A stretch of 64,000 nucleotides of DNA, from NCBI RefSeq assembly GCF_028453695.1, contig NC_135776.1, positions 11,664,663-11,728,662 of the forward strand, in the 5' to 3' direction. Under the pieces are notes generated by a model. The model ran no database searches. It saw only the letters and a list, made by a program, of their open reading frames with translations, and was not told where the DNA came from. This document shows, in pieces, positions 9,796-21,230 of this stretch; position 1 is the first letter of the stretch; the number at the start of each line of letters is the position of its first letter. This DNA is from Augochlora pura (lineage: Eukaryota; Arthropoda; Insecta; Hymenoptera; Halictidae). Made by a program: the position numbers and the translations under genes.

Positions 9796-11691
9796 TTTTA
9801 TAAACAATGAAAAAGATCAATACGGCTTGGATGAGAGTAAACATACGACGACAAAGGGTTAAAATGACAGACTAAGAGAGCAATCCAATGATTAATAAAC
9901 TTCTCATAACCAGAGTCTGAATTATGCCATACAGTATGCAGCGTAACAAGAAGTCCCTGCTCCCTAATAACTATAGAAGCTGCAACGAATAACAACAAAG
10001 CCGATGTTGAGTATGAATTGTGACGTTCGGTACAATGCAATCCGTTTGAGTTCATGCGCGACGTATTGCACCAAGTATTTCCCTGGGTTGCACGGGCGAG
10101 GTCAGCCCGACGCAGCCCCGAGTAAAATTGGACAACGCGATTTCGGTGTAATATTTGAATAGGACAAGTGGGCCAATTACTGTGCTCGCTAAACTGATTT
10201 CAGAAGTTTTCGACAGATCAAATAGCTTTCTTACCTGTATCGTACATTTTAAAATGCTCAAATTATATTCCGTTAATGTCTATTACATGTGCACAAGTTT
10301 ATGCATAATTTAACTGTACAAAATAAATAATGTAGAAATAGAAAGTAAAATTTAACATTTCAGCTATTGTAAACTCCAATATTATTGTATTATTTTTTTA
10401 ATATCAGGTACCTTTCGCGATGAATAAAATGAATAAACTAAAACTAAAATAGATAAATTAAAAATAAAATGAATACTCGTACAATGAAAATAAAATAAAT
10501 AAAAAAGAATAGAATAGATAAAATAGATAACTACAGAAAATACTTAACAAAATATAGGAAACAGTTTTGAAAAGTGTGACTGTGCCCTTAAAAAGTGAAA
10601 AGTTAATTAGTACGTGTTGGTAGCTGAGCTTTTGCTAATTACTCTGTGTCAATTTCTATGCACCGATGCAATTACCGTGCGTCAATTTGTATACAACGAT
10701 CTAATTACTGTATTTCAATAACTGTGACTAGTTTTAGGTAATGTAGAAACATGAAGTGTAGCGTATTGAAATATATAGCATAATTTATTATACATATTTA
10801 AATACTCACGACATTGTTCAAAGAAAGAAAGAAAAATCACACGTAGCGTATACAGATTTCACGGACCAAAAAAGTAAGGTTAGGTCTAACACATGGTAAT
10901 CAACATAACTCAGTTACAATGCAAAGTAATAAAAAAATTATTTAAATATATTTGAATCATCAGATTACATTAAACACAATAATATATGTAGCAAGTCAAC
11001 CATATTATAATGTTTTTCTGTAATTTAGACGAGTTTTATGAATATAGCAATTTATTTTTTTGTTTTCTTTTTAAATAACATTTTTCCATTTCTATTTATT
11101 ACGTGTTTCTTAAAGCATAGAACCATAATTATAAATTTAAAAAATTACTTTCTCTATTTTGCAGGTCAAAAGGAGCAAAAGTCTTTCATACGGATATAAC
11201 TTTATTTAAAAAACAAACAAACAGTGTCCTTAACACAATACTCTCAATTTTAATTCAATTTTAATATTAATTTCTTAATATTTTTAACTATCTTAATCTT
11301 TAATGTAAGACTATTGTAAAGGACACAGTAAACAGGGGCACAGTGATGGACGCAGTCCCACCCATAGATCGACTCGGCGTCCCGCGTCGCTCATCAAGCA
11401 GCGCGTGGAACGTCCACAAGACGTCCGCGCCGGATGTCCACCGGGAACTCGACTCCGTGCCCGTTGCCACCTCGTTTTTATTCGCCGACACGATCGTAAA
11501 TCCGCGTGAAAAACGGCAAATATAAAACTGAAAATGACGACGCGGAACAATGAATATCGATGCGTCTCATCCCCGTTAATATTTCACAGCGTCGGCGCGG
11601 GCGCCTGGTGATCAAAGCGCGTTCGCTTTATTTATTCAGTTTCGTCGGTCACCGGTGACTTTTTGACGCAGCACGGCGACGTGCTCTATTA
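9796..11691. other. AT-rich DNA with a small GC-richer patch
   Basis: A possible TTAA element end (ACAAAGGGTTAA, TTAA 9859-9862) has no visible partner. 10060-10130 and 11330-11690 are GC-richer without a gene. 10430-10560 is a run of AAATAAA/GAATAAAATAGATA words. Nothing else recognised. Confidence 0.4.
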
Positions 11692-11765
11692 TTAGGTCAG
11701 TGCGTATGAAATGCCGGATTTTCAAGTGTATATACAAAACTAGTTAGCGTTTTTCAACTGTTTAT

Positions 11766-12955
11766 TTAGTCAAAGTATGCTCCGTTTGCTTCGATATGCT
11801 TTTTTGATCTTTTTCTGAAATTCTGAACTTTAGAATCAATAAACTCTGATTATTTTAGACTTTTTTAATTTTCACACTGTTCAACCCATAAAAACAGTTC
11901 ATAAACAATGTATATGGCACACAGCCCATAAAAAATGTTTAAACACGTGAAAGTCGGGTGGCGAAAGATCTTGTGAATAATCTAAGTGTAAAAAAATTTC
12001 ATATTTGAGTTCATTGATTTTGCAATTGTTTTGTACGACGTATGCGGCCGATCGTCGTCGCGGAGAACGCCGGTTAACGTCCTGCCGTACTTTAACGAGT
12101 CAGACTCATGACGGAAAATAACAATAAGCTGTTAGGTACGAATGTTCATCCGCTTCTTTAAGTAGGAATCAAATTTTATTCTCTTGTTACTAATATTTAA
12201 ACATTCGAGTAGATGCAAGCACACAGTAAATATAAAATTCTTTTTTCTTCTAAGAAATTAGCGCGGTCGAAAAAATTCTAATCATAGCAATTGTAAAGAA
12301 AAAAATAATTTTCAATTTTTCATGCATTTCGTCGATGTATTGGCAGTACTTTTCGGCTGTAATTGTCTCTCCAGATCTGTCACATTCCACCAAACTGTTG
12401 TTAACATTTTCCGTGGATGAAGCGATGCCTTGGAGTATCGGCACCAGCCACGTTCCTATCGAGCCATCGGGCACACCTTTTCCTACTGTCGTAAACAACC
12501 CATTTTTCATCGCGAGTAATAACCCGATCGCAAAATGGCTCTCGATGAAATCGGGTTAGCAACGATGAGCATACGCTCAAACGATCCAGCTTATTTCGCT
12601 CGGTTAGTTCTCGCGGCACCCACTTATCCATTATGTTCACCTTGCCAATTTCAGAAAGGTGTCGCAATATTATTGTATGGTTAACTTCCATTTCGGTAGC
12701 AAGTTCTCTTGTAGATACAGTTGGATTCGTTTCAATCGATGCTTTCGGAGCATCGTTTCTCACAGACGTTTCGGGTCTTCCACGCGGTTCATTTTGTAAG
12801 GAAAAATCAGCAGACCGAAATTCGTCGAACTAACGCTGCACTTTTTAAAGTTACCAGTATTTCAAGGTTAACAGTATATTCCCCAAACGCCTGGTTTACA
12901 TCGCATACAGCTTTTACAACATTGTTACTGTTGTGTCGGTGTACGTAACTATTAT
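11766..12955 (-). pseudogene. mariner transposase, broken
   Basis: Reading down the minus strand, the N-terminal part at about 12955-12860 keeps the helix-turn-helix region (KAVCDVNQAFGEYTVN). An in-frame TAG near 12828 stands where the family has Trp, in the context VQR-stop-FDEFRS. Residues around 12700-12600 give VSTRELATEMEVNHT and DKWVPRELTE. The first catalytic Asp is in VITRDEKWVVYD (about 12510). KVMVTVWW-like sequence follows in another frame, with a deletion before GETITAEKYCQYIDEMH. After the inserted MITE, DDDRPH (12042-12059) holds the second Asp and QDLSPPDFH (about 11946-11980) the third, as in the D,D34D family. The original C-terminus FIDSKVQNF...EANGAYFD ends at the stop 11766-11768. 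Stops and frame shifts make it inactive. It resembles the human Hsmar1 lineage more than the mellifera type. Confidence 0.88.
12074..12310 (-). mobile_element. TTAA MITE, family I, inserted in mariner 1
   Basis: Begins at TTAA (12074-12077) with GTCCTGCCGTACTTTAACGA and continues as the reverse complement of the intact I copy at 58368-58626. Matching landmarks are GAGTCAGACTCATGACGG, ACTAATATTTAAACATTCGA, GTAAATATAAAATTC and TAATTTCTTAG. The last 20 bases at the high-coordinate end have decayed, so the second TTAA is not visible. It splits the transposase after EKLK. Confidence 0.75.
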
Positions 12956-12960
12956 TTATT

Positions 12961-14195
12961 AACAATAAATATACTTATGTAATATTTGTGCGGAGGAGCG
13001 CGTGCCTCAGTATATGCAGTTGGTCGGCTACCGGACGAGTGAGAGCGAACCAGAGCACGAGCGGTTGTGCTTGGTTTCGCCCGTCTTTCAATTGTTTGCA
13101 ACGTTCGTAAATCTATCCACCAATTCCCCTATTCCGAAACTCATCACCAAGTTTATACTGAGTATAAAGAAACTCACAGTAAATAACAAAATGGAACACT
13201 TTTGTCGGAATCTTTCGCGTTGAGACACGACTGTGGCAATAGACGATGCGACTATAAAGGAGCTTATGCCAAAAACGAAAGCAGAGAGACGAAGGCTCGC
13301 GTGTAAAGGTAACACGACATTTCATATGCACGAAGCTATTAATTGGTCGGATTAATTGATCAGCGACGGCAACCGACGCAGAGACGCGTCGTCGCGAGAG
13401 GACTATAGTCTCCGCGCTAAATTCGATACGTTAATGTAATTACTCACACAGGCCGGTTAATCCGCGAGGAGCCGGGGCAAAAAAGCCGACGGAGCCAGAA
13501 AGGGTTGCTGCAAAGGCCGCGCTCGGCGACGGCTGCCTCTGTGCATCCATGTATCGACGCGAAAATCAAAGGCTCGCGCTCCGTGCAGGCTAACACGCGC
13601 AGCCTCAATTTTCTTTTACACCTGCGGACCTATCAGCCGTTGATAATGCGAGTCACATTGAGATGCAGCTGTTCGCCGGTTTCAAGTGGCCACCTTTGTG
13701 CCCGCCGCGCGTTGTACTACATGCTCTCCTGCATGCTATGCGCTTGACACTTTTAAACGACACTGTAACGCGGAAATGCACGCATTTTAACGCCAACTGC
13801 CGCCCCGCCGGATTGCGAAACAAATTGTGCAAGCCAGCCATGGGATTGAGTTCGATATGCACTTACACCTGGGAGAGGCAATTTCGAGGAACGGGTTTCG
13901 TTTCATGGATTCCGAGTGCTGTTTTTTTAAATTAGCTCTGATTCCGTTCCGCGCGTTTATTTGTTAATGTTTTTAAGTTATGGAGTTTATTATTACGATA
14001 TTGATCTTATAGTCTTATTTTGTTGATAGCGGGTGTGTAAATATATTATTTATATAGGTAGTAACGAAAAGATCGTGTCAATTTATATACGTAACTTTGA
14101 CATGATGTTGATGAAATCTTTTTACTGCTATATACTATAGATAAATATATTATCTTATATAATATATTTATCTCTATATGTCAAGCTTATGTCTA
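12961..14195. other. GC-rich island (about 12990-13920) then AT-rich DNA
   Basis: CpG-containing island with short overlapping frames on both strands and no recognised domain. From 13930 it becomes AT-rich (TATATTATC runs at 14130-14175). No gene called. Confidence 0.4.
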
Positions 14196-14391
14196 TCTAA
14201 CTTTGACATAATCTTGCATAATCTTGTTGTTGCTAATATTTAAGCGCTGAAGTAAATGTTCTTTGCGCTGCGACTTTTTTCAATTCAAATCTTATTTCAA
14301 TTTAATAGAAACGATTGGCAGACATTTTTATTAGATTATATACGAAATGTTCGTCAGGAGTCTGACTCAATGTTATAGTGCAAGGGGTTAA
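14196..14391 (+). mobile_element. MITE family B, right-end fragment
   Basis: Ends with ATATACGAAATGTTCGTCAG, GAGTCTGACTCAATG, TTATAGTGCAAGGGGTTAA (TTAA 14388-14391). Upstream it carries the TTGACATAATC words seen in the arrays at 40.5 and 62.8 kb. Left end not found. Confidence 0.65.
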
Positions 14392-14445
14392 TCCATTTCC
14401 GCTACGACTTCTTTCAAAACTGCGTTCACTAACACCTTTTCACCT

Positions 14446-14686
14446 TTAACCCTTTGTACTCGAGTGGTGACTCTAAGGAACCACTGAAATTATTCTATCA
14501 CATTTAAAAATGATTTTTATACTAACAAAGTTTAGATTCAAAAAATTGTTAACTGTAAAACTGTTGGTATGAGTCACAAGAATCAATTTCGTATGTATAA
14601 AATACGCTAGAAATACTAGAAACGCTATAAACTAGATAAATTATTTTATATCTAGAGTTAAAATGGCTTCGAGTACAAAGGGTTAA
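14446..14686 (+). mobile_element. TTAA MITE, family A, complete reference copy
   Basis: 241 bp. The left TTAACCCTTTGTACTCGA and the right end (reverse complement identical over these 18 bases) form a perfect terminal inverted repeat. Internal landmarks used for all other A copies are GTGGTGACTCTAAGG, GTTTAGATTCAAAAAATTG, GAATCAATTTCGTATGTATA and TTAAAATGGCTTCGAGTACA. No coding capacity. Confidence 0.9.
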
Positions 14687-14911
14687 TTTCAACAGCGCAG
14701 CCAGCATCTAATAAATCGCTAAATACAGCAACAACATTCTCGATCTACAAATTAGACATCGACAGTTTTCAAAGGCGGTAGCGTGGATTCTGTAAAGCCA
14801 CGGTCCCTGGAACAGAAGCAATAAACATACTCTGCTCCGCAAACTAATCCCGGCGTGATTATAAGACTGATTTGCTCGTTATTCGGGTTTCGTTCTAATA
14901 CGAAGTACCAA

Positions 14912-14965
14912 CAACGACGACGACGACGACGACAACAACAACAACAACAACAACAACAACACCAA
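14912..14965. repeat. (ACG)n(ACA)n microsatellite
   Basis: A perfect ACG/CGA block passes directly into a CAA block; the C to A interface suggests one array that changed its unit. Confidence 0.9.
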
Positions 14966-15112
14966 CAAGGAACGGGGCAACGCGCCGGAGTCGTCGCCGT
15001 CGTCGCCGAACTACCAAATTACATTTAACTGCAAGAAGTCTTTAATTAACGGGAGAAATCCTATTCGCTAGCGCGAGCGTCGACTCCCCGTGGAATTGCT
15101 TTCGACGAGGGG

Positions 15113-15156
15113 CGCGGGGGGGCCGTGAGGACGGGAGGGGGGTGGGGTAACGGGGG
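15113..15156 (+). other. G-run cluster with quadruplex potential
   Basis: Five G-runs of 3 to 7 (15116-15122, 15133-15135, 15137-15142, 15144-15147, 15152-15156) within 41 bases satisfy the usual G3+ quadruplex pattern. Function not implied. Confidence 0.6.
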
Positions 15157-15640
15157 TGCCGGACGGATCGAGCACGAATATTTGTCAGAACTTATCACAA
15201 TGTGTCATCGCGACAAGCCAGATAGGATCGTAATGAACGTTGCAGACGTACGCGCGCCGAGCAAGACCGGAACGGCGTGAAGGGGTTAGCGGGGGTCGCG
15301 CAATATGCGATCGCGCAAATTGTTGTCCCGTTGGTGCACTAATTCATGAATGAACAAGCCTAGCGACGCGCTCGCAAAATACCGTCGACGGCCGCCGATA
15401 TATTATTTACGGGCGGCGCGACTAAATGTTATTAAACCGATAATCCGTAATCAACGCGCGCGGCTCGAGAGATATTTCATCCGGCCTGTCGGTTTTCCAA
15501 ACAACGCCTCTGTCTTTTTCGTTCCACCTTTCGCTGGCTCCATTTTTCTCGGTGATTTTTGGCGCAATGCGAAATTGATAATCGACTAGGAGGCTGGCGT
15601 GCGATGTTTGGGGCATTCTTTTTTACGGCGATTTGTAGAA

Positions 15641-16780
15641 AATTAAATTTCTAGGGTGATTCAATTATGGATTAGGTTTTGTCAAAATTATGTTTAGGTT
15701 ACGTCACTTTTACATTTTTTATTCTCAGTGCTTTGCTGGTTTTTATGCAAAAAGAAATAGTGAATATTATTTTGCATTTAATTTCACTATATTTCTAATT
15801 GATTTTTGTGGAAGAATTTATTTCGAATAGCCTGATATGAATAATAATTATTAAATTAAGTAGAATAGTAATTACTTGTGCATTTTTAGAGACAATGTAG
15901 TATGCATAATTGTTAACAGTATAGAACTGTAGATTGTAGTTGTATAGACTATAGATTATATACATTGTAGATTGTATAAATTATAGATTATGTAAATTAT
16001 ATAAATGTTTAATTTAGTTTTCTAGATTCTGTAAATGGTATAGAAAAACTATGTTCAATTTTGCGTTCATTTGACATGAAGTGCAAGGGATAAAATTCCA
16101 CTGCACTGAAAAAGTTGATTAGAAGTGTAGTTACATCTTTTACAAATAATAAGAATCAAATGGTATCAAATTTCATACTAAAGAAACTATAACAATATAA
16201 GAACTGCATTAAATTGCAATATCAACATACTTTTCGTCTTGAGTTATATTAATCGTTTCACTTTTTCACATAATTTTGCATCTGTATAGGAATTAATTCA
16301 GATTCCATATATTTCCTTCTGTTTGTTAAACTTGAACTGTTACATCTACGCGATAAATAAACTGTTATCCTTGTGCGAATAACTTTATCATTGTTAAGTT
16401 ATAATAGAACTTACGATAGAACTTGTAATAGAACTTACGTGTCAATTGAACAGAATCGGCACAGTTTGAAGACATATTACCATTTCACTTTGGTTGTCAC
16501 GAACGTGTTAAACGATCTACAGATGGTAACTTTTGAAAGAGAATACTAGAGACTTCCGGTCTGGTATTAAGCGTACTTCCAAAGTATCAAACGCGAGAGT
16601 TATCGAGCTTACGTGACTAAAGTTTTCGAGAGATACTACACAGAGGAATTTGTAAATTTCGTACATTCCGGAAAGAAGAAACACGCGTGAACAATAAATT
16701 ATATCGGACTACCTCTGTATCTTAGGATTCCGCTTAATAACTCAAAATGTTTAATGGAGCTTGCTGCATCGTTTCTATCT
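15641..16780. other. AT-rich DNA with a possible TTAA element end
   Basis: ACGAACGTGTTAA (TTAA about 16508-16511) resembles the F-type terminus seen at 48971 and 59401. The other end is not located. TAGATTGTAGA/TATAGATTATA words repeat loosely at 15925-16000. No gene. Confidence 0.35.
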
Positions 16781-17765
16781 GCATACATATTATATTATAC
16801 GTTATTATATTATATTATCCTATCTGCATAGATACTATACATACTGCACTATACTAAAATTATAAATTATCTACATTATAAGTATATAAATACACTATAC
16901 TATACCTACTATACTGTACTATACTAATACTATACATTAGTACGTATAGTGTGTATAGCATAACACTATAGTAATTTCCTTTGTTTCGAAACATGTTCCC
17001 CCGGGCTTACATCAGCTATCCAAGGGTATGTCAAGGTTATGTATCGTATACTATGTGTAACATAATACTGTACACATGTATACTATACATACCTATGTGC
17101 ATAGGTATTATACTATACTACATTATACTACACTATACTATGCTATGCATTAATATGTATGGTATATATAGTATAGTGTTATACTAATACTCTATACATT
17201 AGCATGTACTGTATACATAATGTAGTATTATACTGATGCAATACATACTGTATTATACGTAACAATACTGAATTTATATCTTTATCATTTTGGAATGACT
17301 ACGGTAGCCAGGTAATTAAGATAGATTTCAAGGTAATAATATAATAGTATTTTATAGTATAGTACTATACATACTTAGTATGTATTGTATTATATACTAT
17401 ATTCTGTAGTATAGTACTATAATACTATACATACTTTATTATGCTAATACTATAAATTATATTAGTATTATACAGATATAATATACATAACAATTCGGAG
17501 TTGATATCTTTATCATTGTGAGTTAACTATGGTAGTGAGGTAATTAAGCTAGATTTTAAGCTGACAGAGTGGGGGCAGGTAATAATATGTACAATATACT
17601 AATACTATATATAATATAATAGTATGCTAATATTATATATAATATCATAGCATACTAATACTATATATCATACTATAGTATATCATCAATAACTATATAT
17701 AATACTATAGAATATATATATACTATATATAATACTATAGAATACGAACACTATACATATTATAC
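16781..17765. repeat. TATACTA-rich low-complexity region with a ~220 bp internal duplication
   Basis: Dominated by degenerate ACTATACTA and TATAATACTATA words. A non-AT block, TATCTTTATCATT plus GGTAATTAAG plus TAGATTT, occurs at about 17276-17332 and again at about 17497-17560, so the region grew by duplication of units near 220 bp. Confidence 0.7.
16992..17011. repeat. 20-base word shared (inverted) with 3817-3836
   Basis: CATGTTCCCCCGGGCTTACA, an exact reverse complement of 3817-3836, stands out as GC-rich in an AT-rich region. The flanks differ, so only an element terminus or a short conserved box is shared. Confidence 0.7.
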
Positions 17766-17770
17766 TCACT

Positions 17771-17900
17771 TAAAGAGAGAGACAGAGGAAGAGAAAAAGA
17801 GGGGGCGGAGAGGGGGGAGAGAGAGAGAGAGAGAGAGAAACATAGAGAGAGAAACATAGACTGTGAGAGTGACAGAAAGAGAAAGGGACAAAGAGAGCGA
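17771..17900. repeat. GA-rich polypurine tract
   Basis: A GAGA microsatellite (17817-17839) inside about 120 bases of almost pure purine on the + strand. The minus-strand frame here (17770-17967) is the Ser/Leu-rich artefact of a CT repeat. Confidence 0.85.
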
Positions 17901-18632
17901 ATTTCCGGCGAAGCTCGAAAATTATCTGAGAACTATTGTGATCCGGGCATCGGCTATTTATTAGCAATCGCGTGCACCCTCTGTCGGTGGAAGTTAATTA
18001 CAGTGTCGCGGCACGGTGGCAGGCTGGACGAAATTTTCGTCGGAAAATATCGGTCGTTAGTCACCGGAACGGATATAAAAACATTGTTAGCCGGCGTCGT
18101 GTTCCGGAAACGGTTCGATTCCCGTTAAACAGCCGTCGTTTAATACGCCGTCGCATTATCCGCGGCAATCAGTATTCCTCTGTTGTACTCGAGCTACCTG
18201 GATACGGGAGAATTTGATTAAAACGTAATTTATTGCCGTTCCCGTGGCCGGCAGACTGGGCGGCGACGAGAGGGGCGAAAAACATTGTTGAGCAAATTAC
18301 TCGGCGAAATTTAATTTTTCATCGCTGAATAGGTAAGTTTTAATGAGAGACGTACAAAAGTTTGACGAAGTTTCCGCGCTGATGGCGGCCCGTAATACAT
18401 CATGTATACGAAATCGTTGAACGCACACTTATTCGTTTCTCGATGCCTGGAGAGATTCTAATGAAGACAGATTGCTTATTCCAGTCTGTCGCTCGTACAA
18501 ACAAACCAAACTCTGAGAATTCTTTTCGCGGGCGAAACTTTCCAGTGATTCGAGTTATTGATAATCACGCTCGCGATAATGTAGGCATAATTGTATGGGG
18601 GGATGATCGAATAACGTAGCATACACCTGTGT
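17901..18632. other. GC-rich island, no gene supported
   Basis: CpG-containing single-copy-looking DNA. An 81-codon frame (17972-18217) has no recognised features. Confidence 0.4.
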
Positions 18633-18780
18633 TTAACTTTTTGCACTCGAACGGTGACCTGCCTGAGGCACCGGTAAAATTGTTCTGCCGCGTTGCGAGA
18701 TCATTTTCGTGATAATAAAGTTTAGATTTGAAAAATTAAGTAGCGAAACTGTTGGTATGAATTACAAGAATCAATTTCGT
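18633..18780 (+). mobile_element. MITE family A, left part, ended by a GT microsatellite
   Basis: TTAACTTTTTGCACTCGAAC at 18633, then GTTTAGATTTGAAAAATTAA and GAATCAATTTCGTGTGTG. In other A copies the last word reads CAATTTCGTATGTATAAAA, so the microsatellite starts exactly at the GT-containing word of the element. Confidence 0.75.
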
Positions 18781-18860
18781 GTGTGTGTGTGTGCGTGTGC
18801 GTGTGCGTGTGCGTGTGCGTGTGCGTGTGCGTGTGCGTGTGCGTGTGCGTGTGCGCGCGC

Positions 18861-18912
<52 letters not shown>

Positions 18913-18921
18913 GTGTGTGTT
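18777..18921. repeat. (GT)n / (GTGTGC)n microsatellite
   Basis: GTGTGT, then about ten GTGTGC hexamers, GCGCGCGC, then pure GT to 18921. The open + frame 18709-19011 only translates this repeat as Cys/Val/Ala. Confidence 0.95.
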
Positions 18922-18949
18922 TCTATAGAAGTCTATATCAGTCGTTTAA

Positions 18950-19171
18950 TTAACCTTTTGCAGTCGGATGATGACTTTGTGGCAATGCCAAAATATCGCA
19001 TTTCAAAATAATCATTATAATAACAAAGGTGAGATTTAAAGAGTCGTTAAATCGTGAAAGCGTCGCAAGAATCAATTTCATATGCATAAAAGTGCACTTT
19101 ATTATGCAAAATAGAACTAATACCATAAGCCAGAGAAATGATTGTGCATGCACAGTTAAAATGGCTTCGAG
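18950..19171 (+). mobile_element. MITE family A, right terminus lost
   Basis: TTAACCTTTTGCAGTCGGAT at 18950; internal AAGAATCAATTTCATATGCA and ACCATAAGCCAGAGAAATG; ends at TTAAAATGGCTTCGAGTACA (about 19171), after which the expected AAGGGTTAA is replaced by unrelated sequence. Confidence 0.75.
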
Positions 19172-19380
19172 TACATTCGCGGTCTATGTTTTTGTATTTA
19201 ATACTCGGTTGATATTAAATTATTATAGCAGTAGAAAGTTACTAACCTATGGTAATATTCCTTATTTAACTAAAAATAGTTGGTTTCAATCTTGTGAACA
19301 ATTTGAATCTCATCAGATAAGAATTTAATTAATTATTAAATTTATAAAAGATAATTATTAAAGGATAATAAAAAGCAATT
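19172..19380. other. AT-rich spacer between A copies
   Basis: No feature recognised. Confidence 0.5.
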
Positions 19381-19622
19381 TTATCCCTTTGCACTCAAGT
19401 GGTGACTCTGAGGTACCACTAAAATTGTTACACAATGTTCCAAGATCATTTTCATACCTTATCAGCAAAGTTTATATTTAAAAACTATATCAAATAATGA
19501 AGCTATCACAAGCATAAATTTCATGCATAAAAGTGCACTTTGTTGCATAAAATCAAAATACTATAAGCCAGGAAAGTTATTCTAAATTTACAGTTAAAAT
19601 TGTTTTGTGTGCAAAGGGTTAA
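19381..19622 (+). mobile_element. MITE family A, near-complete
   Basis: Left TTATCCCTTTGCACTCAAGT (TTAA has become TTAT), right TGTGCAAAGGGTTAA (TTAA 19619-19622). Internal GTGGTGACTCTGAGGTACCA and CTATAAGCCAGGAAAG. 242 bp. Confidence 0.8.
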
Positions 19623-20184
19623 TAATTCTTCTTATTACTTGATAAAACATTTATCTGTCCGCATCACAATTTTCGATTAAAAGCACTTTTATTAAAAGTA
19701 AATATGTAGGCAAACGAAAAGAATTAATTAGAAATTTCAAGTAAAGTGTATTGATGCGGATTAAATGCACTGGGAATGTAATTGCAGTAATAATGGGTAC
19801 GGTCGGACAGTCAATTGAAAAGTCAACCATATTCCAGAGAACTTCAGTTCCATTTTCGATATAAATTAATAACTGAATGAGTCACTAAAGTTAATGAAAG
19901 TTGCATTGAACGTGGCGCATGTTGGTGATTAATTAATATATGCTGTTACAATGGAACAGGGGTGTTCCAAAATGGGTACTGTTCTATTCGAATCCGGAAT
20001 TCATTTGTCAGTCTCGAAATGCACCTATTGCAAGCACGTCATGACCAATGACGTGTTTATAATAATTAAATATTATTAATAATTTAAGTATAAAATATCT
20101 CAAATATATTATACTTGAATCGTGTCAAAATCTGTACATATATATATCAAAATTGCGTTATTTCATTGCTTCGAGTTAGACGCG
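19623..20184. other. AT-rich DNA, nothing recognised
   Basis: No element end, repeat or frame of note. Confidence 0.5.
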
Positions 20185-20355
20185 TTAACCTAAAAGTGGC
20201 AACATTATTAATCTTTTTGGGGTCGAGAGGAGGTTCTAAATTAACTTAGATCTAAGAAATTGTTAAGATCAGTTGAGTTATAAAATTCAATTCCATAACG
20301 TAAAACGAAATATTTTCAATTTTCAATTAAAACGGCTCCTACTGCAAAGGGTTAA
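20185..20355 (+). mobile_element. MITE family A, short diverged copy
   Basis: TTAACCTAAAAGTGGCAAC (20185) to TTAAAACGGCTCCTACTGCA then AAGGGTTAA (TTAA 20352-20355). The right end is clearly A; the left half has lost about 70 bp and is less certain. Confidence 0.5.
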
Positions 20356-20940
20356 AATAAACAAGCGTTCACCGGTAACCGAAGTTACGCGACCTATAAT
20401 GTACCTCGCGTCGTTACCAGCAACCCTTCGATTATTAGGTACTATTAAAGCTTCCCAGGCTCGTTCTCGACCAACGAATAACGATATCAGGATCCTTGGG
20501 GGTGTCCCACGAAAGTGGCAATGATCGTAAGCGACGCGACGTCGGAAACTAGGTGTACAGAAACCAGGACTGAGTGGTTGTACATAGACCGGAGGCCCTC
20601 ATAATTGACTTTACTATACAGTAAACCAATTACACCCATTTTACAAACTCGGGTAAGCAATCGATGAACTATTTGCAGCAAACGTTGCACGGTAAATATT
20701 CTAGGTAAAATATCGGTTAGGTAAAATCACGTAGTAATTATTTCAGAGCGATTTATCAATAAATCCAATCAGACTTTTTAATGAGAAGATAATGTAGGGT
20801 TTTTTCCGGGTATGCATGGTCGAGTGTCATAAAATGGTAATGAATGGGACGGATGGCGACAGAGTGTTTGGGCGACTTCGAGTTGCCTGAGTCTATTGCT
20901 TATGTTCCTCGAAGTCCTGCGTGCCCGAAAGATAGAGTGT
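20356..20940. other. mixed-composition DNA, nothing recognised
   Basis: Short frames only; no repeat or RNA gene recognised. Confidence 0.45.
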
Positions 20941-21130
20941 GAGTGAGCGAGAGGGAAATAAAAAAAGGAAGAGAGAGAATGAGTAAGAATGAGATAGCGA
21001 GTGAGGCAGATCGAAAGAGTATGGATGCAAGAGAGAGAGAGAGAGAGAGTAGGATAATTTGGAAAAGGACTAGCAAGGGCGAAAGAACGGGCGGAGAAGA
21101 TCGTGGCATTCGAAGAAGAACCGTGGCGTG
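20941..21130. repeat. purine-rich tract with GA microsatellite
   Basis: + strand is strongly AG-rich with GAGAGA at 21030-21049. The frames on both strands are compositional. Confidence 0.75.
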
Positions 21131-21230
21131 AAGAAGTCGTTGTTGTTGTCGTAGTTGTTGAAGTCGTTGTTGTTGTTGTCAAATTTGTTGCGTTGCCGTT
21201 GTCGTTATTATTCTTGTTGTAAGTCGTGGG
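21131..21230. repeat. (GTT)n-type triplet microsatellite, imperfect
   Basis: GTTGTTGTTGTCGT and GTTGTTGTTGTTGTC blocks separated by GAAGTC. The minus-strand Thr/Ser-rich frame here is an artefact. Confidence 0.85.

Larger units (their letters stand above)
11692..12960 (-). mobile_element. mariner transposon remnant 1 (cecropia-type), one end kept
   Basis: The low-coordinate end is intact. TA (11690-11691) is followed by TTAGGTCAGTGCGTATGAAA, closely resembling mariner terminal repeats of the mauritiana/cecropia type. The element reads on the minus strand, so this is the 3' end of the transposase. The other end is not visible past about 12960, so the 5' terminal repeat has been lost. A TTAA MITE (family I) interrupts it at 12074-12310. 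Confidence 0.85.
14687..15640. other. GC-rich island with triplet microsatellite and G-runs
   Basis: Contains an ACG run then a CAA run (14912-14965) and a G-run cluster (15113-15156). Frames such as 15350-15589 overlap on both strands and match nothing. No gene called. Confidence 0.45.

Noticed and set aside
18709..19011. Cys/Val-rich 100-codon frame
   Set aside because: Translation of a GT/GTGTGC microsatellite inside a MITE.
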